From positions 1,152,506 to 1,216,505 of the forward strand of contig VZRZ01002085.1 of the NCBI GenBank assembly GCA_013398175.1: DNA of 64,000 nt, read 5' to 3'. The translations under genes and the position numbers were made by a program. This DNA comes from Climacteris rufus. Lineage: Eukaryota > Chordata > Aves > Passeriformes > Climacteridae. Of the stretch, positions 1 to 7,700 are shown in pieces. How positions within the stretch are numbered: position 1 is the stretch's first letter; each line of letters opens with the position of its first letter. The notes beneath the pieces are model-generated. The model worked only from the letters and a program-made list of their open reading frames with translations. It was not told the origin of the DNA and ran no database searches.

Positions 1-183
1 TTTCGGCTGGGGAAGGGGTTGGTGGCAGCCGAGGGGAGGGGGGGGATGGCACTCAATTTTGTCTCTGCTGTTAAGCAGCGAGCAGGGCTGGCCCGGATTT
101 TCTGGCACATCAGGGAGGTTGAGTGTGCCTGGCTGGGAAAAAGCTCATGGTGGGTGAGGAAGGAGCTCAGAGCCCAATCCTTT

Positions 184-400
184 AGAATCAGAGTGCTTGG
201 GGTTGGAGGGGAACTTTAAAGATTCTTTAGCCCACCCCATGCCATGGGCAGGGACACCTTCCCACCTCCCAGTTTGCTCCAAGCCCCGCCCAACCTGGCC
301 TTGGACACTTCCAGGCGTGGAACACAGCTTTTCTGGGCAATCCACGCCTACCCTCACAGGGAAGAACTTCTTTCTCCCAGTGAGCCTGAATCCAACTATC
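184..400 (-). mobile_element. CR1 LINE 3'-end fragment in AVP intron 2
   Basis: The plus strand reads as the reverse complement of a CR1 3' end: GGTTGGAGGGGAACTTTAAAG, then CCATGGGCAGGGACACCTTCC, then CTTGGACACTTCCAGG. The element is therefore sense with the gene. It is truncated and diverged. Confidence 0.8.
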
Positions 401-554
401 CCCAAACTATCCGAGCGGAGCCAACATTGCCACCACTCCACGCCTCAATTTCCCCTCCCTAAGCCTAACCCACCCCAGCTGGGCGCTACCCGGAGCGTTG
501 TGCCCCTTGTCACCCCCCGGTCCCCAGGCATCCCATCCCGCCGTTCCCCGTTAC

Positions 555-756
555 CGGCGGTGCAGCAGATGCCGGGCGCGGCGCAGCGACCCCCGGCTCC
601 GCAGGGCTGCCCGCCGGCCTGGCAGGGCGAGGGCAGCAAATCCTCCTCGGCGCAGCGCCGGCTCTCCGCCGTGCCCAGGTAGCAGCCCAGCTCCGCTCCG
701 CAGCAGATGCCGGGCCCGAAGCAGCTGCCTCTGTTGCCGGGGCCGCAGGGCATGCA
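555..756 (-). CDS. AVP: AVP exon 2: neurophysin core
   Basis: The exon is bounded by CCGCAG|TGCATG and GCCG|GTAACG. It is very GC-rich and encodes the conserved central neurophysin with paired cysteines (ICC, GICC). Its 202-nt length ends one base into a codon, so exon 3 must supply two bases. Confidence 0.93.
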
Positions 757-1291
757 CTGCGGGGAGGAGCTGCCTGAGTGCCCGCGCCCCAAAACCCTTC
801 CTTGCACCCTCTGCTGTCGCACAGCAGCTCCCCAGCGTCCCCTCTGCCAGCCCCGGCAGGTGCCACGCTGCCACCGGCCACGGCGACCTCCTGCCCCCCT
901 TGTCCTCCCGGTGCCCTCTCCGTGCGCTGTCCCACCCCGCATCCCTGCAGGATGCTCGGCTGTGGCCCAGCTTGAGCCGCTCCTCGAGGTGCCAGCAGCA
1001 CTTTGGAGCGGTCACTCCTCCTCCACCGTGTGCCCCTGGGCACGTCCCAGCCATCCCAAAACCCCCCCGGCACGGGCAGCGGTGCCCGCGGGTGTCTCTG
1101 CGCCCCACGGAGCCGCTCTGCCCCTCCAAAAACTCGGTCCCGCGTCCCGAAGCGCCCAGCCCGTGCCGTACCTGCCGCAGAGCTGTGTCGGGCAGCCCCC
1201 GCTTGCCGCCCCGGGGGCAGTTCTGGATGTAGCAGGCGGAGGACAAGGCCAGGAGGCAGAGGAAGGAGAGGGGCAGCGAAGGCTCTGCCAT
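555..1291 (-). CDS. AVP: Vasotocin-neurophysin precursor (AVP orthologue), exons 1-2, partial
   Basis: This gene encodes a secreted neurohypophysial hormone precursor, processed in the regulated secretory pathway into vasotocin and its carrier neurophysin. Exon 1 (1172-1291) encodes 40 residues: a hydrophobic signal peptide (about residues 1-19), the nonapeptide CYIQNCPRG (20-28), then the amidation/cleavage site GKR. Arg at hormone position 8 together with Ile at position 3 identifies vasotocin rather than mesotocin. Exon 2 (555-756, 202 nt) encodes 67 neurophysin residues with 12 cysteines, starting CMPCGPG. The donors (CAG|GTACGG after 1172; GCCG|GTAACG after 555) and acceptor (CCGCAG before 756) are canonical and the phases fit. 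Exon 3, expected to carry the last neurophysin cysteines and any copeptin-like tail, was not found in 1-554, so the gene runs off the left edge. Human AVP likewise neighbours UBOX5. Confidence 0.95.
1172..1291 (-). CDS. AVP: AVP exon 1: signal peptide, vasotocin, start of neurophysin
   Basis: This is a 120-nt coding exon. The start ATG (1289-1291) is the only Met ahead of the hydrophobic signal, and the exon ends CTGCGGCAG|GTACGG. The phase-0 junction gives ...LRQ then CMPCGPG, as in other vasopressin-family genes. Confidence 0.95.
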
Positions 1292-1344
1292 GGTGCCAGG
1301 GGAAGCTGCTCCAGCTGCGTGTGGCCCCGTGCTGGGAGAGCTGC

Positions 1345-1351
1345 TATTTAT
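1345..1351 (-). promoter_or_regulatory. AVP: TATA-like box of the vasotocin gene
   Basis: The minus strand reads GCATAAATAGC here, about 55 bases upstream of the start codon. Transcription would begin roughly 25-30 bases downstream, near 1315-1320, leaving a short 5' UTR. The core is a recognisable but non-consensus TATA element. Confidence 0.6.
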
Positions 1352-1411
1352 GCTGCCATCACCCCTTCCCAGGGGAGGAGGAGGAGGAGGAAGAAGAGGG
1401 GTGGGTTGGGT

Positions 1412-1500
1412 TTTTTGTTGTTTTTCTTTTTTTTTTTTTTTTCCTGTCTTTTTTTTTTTTTTTTTTTTTTCCACATAACTATACNTTTTTTTTTTTTTTC
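1412..1500. repeat. Homopolymer T tracts (A-rich on the gene strand) upstream of the AVP promoter
   Basis: About 90 bases of T runs on the plus strand are broken by short interruptions, with one ambiguous base at 1485. The tract starts about 60 bp upstream of the TATA-like box. Its length is probably unreliable in the assembly. Confidence 0.85.
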
Positions 1501-1613
1501 CCCAAGTCGCATCCAAGCAAATCTGTAATTGAGATGATTCAGTGCAGCAGCACTCGGGGCTGGTGAATCCCACCCTTGGCCAGCCCTGGGATTGCTTGGG
1601 AAGGGGTGCTGGA

Positions 1614-2145
1614 TGGGCTGGGGGGTGGATTCAGGGAGAAGGGTTCCTTCAGAAGATGCTGGTTTGGGGAGGGATGTGGGTTTGGGGACAGATGTTCATT
1701 CAGGAGATGTGGTTTTGGGAAGGATGAGGATTTTGGGGGGTGCTGGTTTGGGGAGTGATGCTGGTTTGGGATGGATGTGGATTTTGGGAGGGGTGCTGGT
1801 TTCAGAGGGATGCTGGTCTGGGAGCAATGCTGGTTTGGGGAAGGATGAGGGTTGGGAAGGGATGTTGGTCTGAAAGGATGCTGATTTGGGAAGGGTTATT
1901 TCTTTGGAGGATGCTGGTTTGGGGAGGGATGCTGCTTTGGAGGATGATAGAACAGAAGGGATGTTGCTTTGGGGGATGTTGGTCCAGGAGGGATGCTGCT
2001 TTGGGGGATGCTGTTTTGGGGAGGGATGCTGCTTTTGGGGGATGTTGTTTTGGGGAGGGATTCTGCTTTTGGGGGATGTTGTTTTGGGGAGGGATTCTGC
2101 TTTTGGGGGATGCTGTTTTGACTGATGCTGCTCTGGGAGGGGAGT
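1614..2145. repeat. G/T-rich minisatellite upstream of the vasotocin gene
   Basis: This is a degenerate tandem array built from blocks such as GGATGCTGGTTTGGGGAGG and TTTTGGGGGATGCTG, with a variable period of roughly 20-35 bp. Homogeneity is highest at 2010-2110, where near-identical units of about 36 bp occur. The plus strand is almost devoid of C over long stretches. Open frames through it are repeat artefacts. Confidence 0.85.
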
Positions 2146-4266
2146 GAGGGTGTTGGGGCTGGGAGAGAACCCCGGGTGCACAAAGACACCCAAAACCCAG
2201 GGGCTGGGCTGCAGCACTGGGGTTCAGGGCAGGACCCTGCCAGATGCTGTCCCCAAAGGGACCCCTCAGTGCCACCCATGGCTCACCTGCCTCTTCCACC
2301 TCTTCTCCAAGGAACCAGAGGGCAGGGAAGCCAGTGGGAGAGGGGCAGGCAAAGAGAAAAGGCACCACTGGGGCTGGCAAGCAGTGGGCACCCCCTGTGC
2401 CACTCGTGTCACCCACGGGCTGCCAGAAACCTCTGTACAGGGAACACAACACCCACCCCTGCCCCACCCAGCCAGGAACATTCCTGCTGCTCCCAGATCC
2501 CTTTTCCTGCAACACTCAGGGAGGGCATCCTCAGCAATGTGAAATTGATATGCAGAGGGGAATCAGGTGCCTGTGAGCATCTGCCCCCTCCTTCCCCCAA
2601 AAAATGCTGGGACTGGCTCATGGTGATTGTGAGGGGCTGGTTTGGGGGTGCTGGGAGGGGGTGGGCAATGGGGGGTGCTGCCAGCTGTGGTCCAGCCTCT
2701 GGCGTGGTTTTATCCTGAGCTCATCCTCACCTAAGGTGGGGAACTGAGGCAGAGAACCATAAAAATCAGCCTGGACGTCGCTTGTAGTGTCTGAACGTGT
2801 TTCTCCTCCCGTCCCTCATTAGTGTCCCTCATTTTCTCCGCCTCATTAACACCTCTTTTCTGCTGGAACACCCTGGACTGGCTCGGCCCTGGCTGGAGTG
2901 AGGGGAGTGGTGGTACCCTGGGTGGGATGGAGCATCCCAAAGGATCCTGTGATCCCCCTGCAATCCACCCTGGGAAAACAAAGCGCTTTGCAAAGCTCCT
3001 CAGGAAGCAGAGAGGGATGCTGGAGGGGGCTGAACCCCAGAGCATCGCTTTGCCCCACCAAGGGAAACTGAGGCACACAGGGGAAGCATTTTCTGTACCA
3101 GCGCTGGGGGGTCCCAGCTCCTGCCTTGTGATTTTGGAGGAGGGAACAACCCGGGGGTGACAATCCCGGGGCTCGGGGCTCTGTGCTGGGTGACACCGGG
3201 GTGATTTCCTCCCCTCCAGCCGGGTGAAGGCGACCACAGCCCCTGACTCAGCTCTCCCTGGGAGCGAGGGAGCGGCGAGTTCCCAAATGTGCCCCGTGAC
3301 GCTGAATGAGCCACGCGGGGCAGCCGTGGGGGATTTAATGACCGGCATCATTAAGGCCCAGCCTCCTTCCCCCATCCAAAGCCATCCCTTCACAGCGGGA
3401 GCCCAAACTCTCTTACGTTGCAGGACCGAGGAGGACGCAAGAGCCCTCGGCTGGGAAAACTTTTCTTTAGAAGAACCCCAAATGTCAGCTCTAAATTGGG
3501 TGTTAGGCGCTCCTGCTCCGTCTCTTCATTACTGTATCGTAAAATTACATTAGCCGGGAACGATCTGCATTCAAATGACTCTGTGTCTGGAATGATAACG
3601 CAGGAATATGAGATTAAAATGTAATTATGCTCTTTAAAGTCGAGGAAGGTTAATAAAATGTTTTTCCAAGTTGCAGAGGCTCCGCAGCCGCAACGCGGAA
3701 TCACTTACGGGAATCAAGGGAAGGATGAGGTGGGAATGGGGAGGGGAAAAAAGGGGTAGAAAACACAAAAAGGGGGTTTAGGGGTGACTCATGGTGGTGC
3801 CAGGGTGATGGATTTCACAGGGGTGGGCACAGGGATGTGCTGCTCCCTGGTACCCGGGGTGATGCTGGGTGATCCCACATCCCATGCCCAGCCCGTGCAG
3901 AGCCGCACCCCAAATCCCCCAGCACCAGCCCTGGGGTCCCTTCTTTGTGTCTCCAGCTCTGGATTTGCTGTGCTATATCCCTGCTCTTCCCCAGGCTCCT
4001 CTCAGGACCCAGAGGGTCCCCCTTTGTTAGCGCTGAGCTCCTGACGAGGTGTGCGGGGTGCGGCCGCTGCCGGGGCACCCATGGGGCCATCAGCGGCTCC
4101 CATCCCCATCCCGGCTCCCCTCGGGAATGAGGGGAACCCCAAAGGTCTGATCTGAGCTGGGAATGGGGCAGCACCCTCCAATTCACCCCCCTGCTCAGCC
4201 AAAATACGGCCCCAGCTCTTGTAGACACGGGCAAAGGGGCTGGGGCTGCTGGAGGGGCTCAGCCAT
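2146..4266. other. Intergenic region, AVP to UBOX5, first part
   Basis: No gene is recognised. Most of it is GC-rich unique sequence. One stretch, 3410-3710, stands out as A/T-richer with TAAT-type cores, CATTAC and AATAAA-like words; it looks like a conserved non-coding element and is discussed separately. Confidence 0.5.
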
Positions 4267-4480
4267 GGAAATGATGGAATTGTTAAGGTTGGAAAAGCTT
4301 TCCCAGGATCATCCAGTCCCCCAGCACTGCCAAGGCCACCACTAATGCACGTCCCCAAGTGCCACATCCACGTGGCTTTTAAATCCCCCCAGGGGCGAGG
4401 ACTCCACCACTGTCCTGGGCAGCTGTGCCTGATCACCCTTTCAGTGAAGAAATTTTCCCAAATATCCAATCTAATCCCCA
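4267..4480 (-). mobile_element. CR1 LINE 3'-end fragment
   Basis: The plus strand carries the reverse complement of a CR1 3' region: TTAAGGTTGGAAAAGC, CCAGCACTGCCAAGGCCACC, CACATCCACGTGGC, then GTGAAGAAATTTTCCC. The subfamily differs from the TGGGCAGGGACACC type seen elsewhere in the window. Confidence 0.85.
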
Positions 4481-5820
4481 TCCTTCATTAACAGCAGGGC
4501 TTTCATTAGCTCTGAAGCCCCCAATGAGGTTTGAGAGCCCTTTTGGAGGCAGGAGAAGGGAGGGGGGTGATGGAGAGCTCCCAGTGCCAAAGTTTAACCA
4601 GGATAAATGAGAGTGACAGCATTTAACCAGGATAAATCAGAGGATGCTGGAAAATGGGATGAATTTGAGCATTTTCCTGCCTTTGCCATGGCTGGAGGGG
4701 GGTGGAGCAGGGAAGGAGAGAATTCTTGAACACATCACTGAGGGCTGGGGACATGGAGAGGGCCAGGCTGGCAAGGGAGAGCTCCCTGCTCGTGCCTGGG
4801 AGCGCTAATGCTCCTCAAATGGAGCTGTCACAGGCAGGGCACTGTCACCCTGTCCCCGTGGCTGACGGGGGTCAGCGGCTGGGGGGTGGCAGGGAGGGGG
4901 ATCCTGCACCTCCTCCTCTCACACCACAGATGGAGATGCTCCCCTGCCTCCCTGGCAGCTGGAAAACAGCTTTGATGCCTCCCTAAAGGCAGCACAGCCA
5001 ACATCAGGGTTGGCTGGGGAGCTGCTTTGATCACTTCCATGTCCCAACCCACCCTGCTGGGACGTGGATGTCACCACAGGAGGTCACTGCCCAGCAAGGA
5101 ATGGGTTTGTCCAAAAAAATGCTGGAAGGACAGCTTTAGAGGAAATTGCTCAGGCCACAATCAAAGGTTGTTGCTCAGCTCCTGGGGAGAAGACAGGCTT
5201 GGTGCTGGGAATAAATGTGCTGGTGGTGACGCTTTGGGAGCTGAAGAGGGATTGCTGTGGGTCCGGGCAGAGGAATCCATGGAAATTGCTGTCTCTGTGT
5301 CACCCACCAGCCCTTCCATCACCTTGGGGTGCAGAGAGGGTCCCTGCTGCCCCAGGATCAGGGGGACTCACACCAGATGGAGCACATGGTCCTGCCCTGA
5401 GCTCCAGGATGTGGGGGCAGAGGGAAGCTCATCCCTGCATCCCCAGCAAGAGGGCACACAGTGGGTGAAATGTGCTGTCAGAGGGTCCCAGAGGGTTAAG
5501 GAGAAGCAGGAATTGGGGGATGAAGGCTCTGGAAAACCTGCTATGACGTGGAGCTGGGTCCTGCTCTGAGCAGGGAGCGGGGACCAGATGTCCCAGCACC
5601 ACCCCATCCCTTCCCTGCTCACTGCCTGCAGAACAAAGGGAACCTGGACAAAATTTGGGAGATGGTTCCCACCTGGATCGCTGCCCAGCAGCAGGACACC
5701 ACAAGGAACTTTTGGGCAGTGGAGAAACTTGTGAGAACCGGTGGCTTTGGGTTTTGGTGGAAGCATCCAGGCTGTGTCAGTGCTGGAGAAGGCTGTGGCT
5801 GTGTGGGTGGGGATCCAGAG
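4481..5820. other. Intergenic, no gene recognised
   Basis: A short direct duplication built on TTTAACCAGGATAAAT occurs at 4592-4640. Nothing else interpretable was seen. Confidence 0.5.
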
Positions 5821-5823
5821 GCA

Positions 5824-6195
5824 GCCATCCCTCCACCCATCCATCCATCCCTCCATCAATCCCTCCACCCATCCATCCATCCCTCCATCCATCCCTCCAC
5901 CCATCCATCCATCCCTCCATCCATCCCTCCACCCATCCATCCATCCTTCCATCCCTCCATCCATCCCTCCACCCATCCATCCATCCCTCCATCCATCCCT
6001 CCACCCATCCATCCATCCTTCCATCCCTCCATCNACCCATCCATCCATCCTCCATCCATCCATCCCTCCGTCCTTCCATCCATCCATCCACCCATCCTTC
6101 CATCCACGCATCCATCCATCCATCCCTCCATCCCTCCTCCATCCATCCCTCCTCTTCATCCCTCCCTCCATCCTTACCCACCCCTCCATCCCTCC
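5824..6195. repeat. CCAT/CCCT-type microsatellite array
   Basis: About 370 bp of CATC-based repeats (CCATCCATCCCTCC) with a higher-order periodicity of roughly 40-70 bp in the first half; one ambiguous base at 6034. All six frames give repetitive open frames of no coding value. Confidence 0.95.
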
Positions 6196-6927
6196 CTCCC
6201 TCCTCCCTTCCCTGGGAGGTGTGGGATCTGAATCACCCCAGGATGGCTCACTGCAAACACCACCACCACTGCACCGAGCGGATTTTGCTGCCTCCAAACC
6301 GTGGGATTTGTAGGAAGTTTGTGCCTATTTTCTAAGCCTTTATTATTTTAAGATGTGTCATTTTCTCTCTTTGCTCTGAATGGAGATGGGCTGTGAGCTC
6401 CTGCTGACGCAGGGAGCAGGATCAGCACCCCAAAGCCGTGTTCCAGTGGATCAGCAGCCCCTTCCTGTGCCAGGACATTGCTCAGGTGCCTTTGGAGAGC
6501 AAATAAAGGCCTTACAAAGGTGGGTTGAGTCAGCTGGAGGCTCATTATGGCCCAGAAACTCTGCTCTGCAGAGAAATTACCACTTCAGTGGCACCAGCAG
6601 GGGATTGTAGAGGGGACAAACCCTTTGATGTCACCCCTGCCACGTCCAGGACCGAACATACCCAAGCCACTTTTTGTCTGGCTGTTTCCTGAGCAGCTCT
6701 TTGAAGCCCAGACCCCCACGGGTGCAGGTGTTTGAGTCTCACCCCTGTGATCCACGAAGCTGCTACCTCAACCCCTCTGAAGCCCCTGGATCTGCAGCAT
6801 CTCCGTGTTGATTTGGCTTTTCCCAGCCCATTTATTCCTCCTCTGCCAAGAGATTCGCTCCACGACATCATCAAGCCACAGGATGAGACCAATTAGGAGC
6901 CAGAGAGAGAACCTGACTTTAAACATT

Positions 6928-6933
6928 TTTATT
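6928..6933 (-). terminator. UBOX5: UBOX5 poly(A) signal candidate
   Basis: TTTATT on the plus strand is AATAAA on the minus strand, about 560 bases past the UBOX5 stop codon. A second candidate lies further on at 6339-6344. Either could end the transcript; the first gives a short 3' UTR. Confidence 0.55.
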
Positions 6934-7488
6934 AAGGCTTAAATGTCTATCAGCCAGCCAGGAGCTGGGCCGGTCACACGACATAAACCGAGAGGGTGGG
7001 GTGGGGCGGGATGGCTTTTCTACAAGAGTTGGGATGGGCAGGGTGAGATCACTGCCAGCTCCTCACGCCTCAGCCACGGCCTCGCTGCGTTCCAGGATGA
7101 AGGACAGGCTCCCAGCAGGGAGGGGAGGGGAAGGTGGGGCAGGGGGGGAGGTCAGGGCGGGCTTTGTGTGGTGTCACTCGCAAGGACTTTACCTGCTGCA
7201 CAGCCGGGTGGCTGCTGCTCGAACGTGAACTCCCAGGGAAGCTGAGCTGCTCCGAAAGGCACCTGTGCTAAACCTCTGAGCCCCGGGGCCGTGCTGGAGA
7301 GCAGTCCTGGATAAATACATATTCCTTGATAAAGAAGCTATGGCTTTTGTTATCCTCGGGCTCCGGCTGTGCCCCCCGCCCCGCTCCGCTCCGAGAGCAC
7401 AACGCCGACTCCTCCCGGCGCTCCGGCTCCTCCGGCGGCTCCGCGGGGAAGAGCAGCTCCTCCTCATCCTCCCGGCGGCCCGGAGGGC

Positions 7489-7700
7489 TCAGAAGTGAAC
7501 CCTCCTGACATCGTTGGTGGCCGCCGCCCTCTTGCAGCTGCCGCAGTGGATGGGGCACGGCGCCTTCTGGCGCTCGGCCAGGCAGGGCCGGCACACGAGG
7601 TGCCCGCAGGGGAGCTGGTACACGGGCTCTGCCTTGAAGTAACACGAGAAGGATTTCCCGCAGGAAGAGCATCCCTGGGTCTGGCTGCTCCTGCCGTGCT
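7489..7700 (-). CDS. UBOX5: UBOX5 last coding exon: C-terminal RING-like finger
   Basis: The acceptor is CTGCAG|AGCACGG, and the stop TGA is at 7489-7491. It encodes the C-x2-C-x17-C-x-H-x2-C-x2-C-x12-C-x2-C finger and the terminal VHF. The intron side is CR1 sequence from base 7706 onward. Confidence 0.95.

Noticed and set aside
19..682. Plus-strand frames at the left edge
   Set aside because: Shadows of the CR1 fragment and the GC-rich neurophysin exon.
551..1573. Single long minus-strand frame through vasotocin and its promoter
   Set aside because: It joins exon 1 to intron 1 and reads exon 2 out of frame; the spliced exons explain the conserved peptide.
5368..6335. Long repetitive frames (HPSIHPS or MDGWMDG type) on both strands
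   Set aside because: Simple translation of the CCAT array; open in most frames, no domain.
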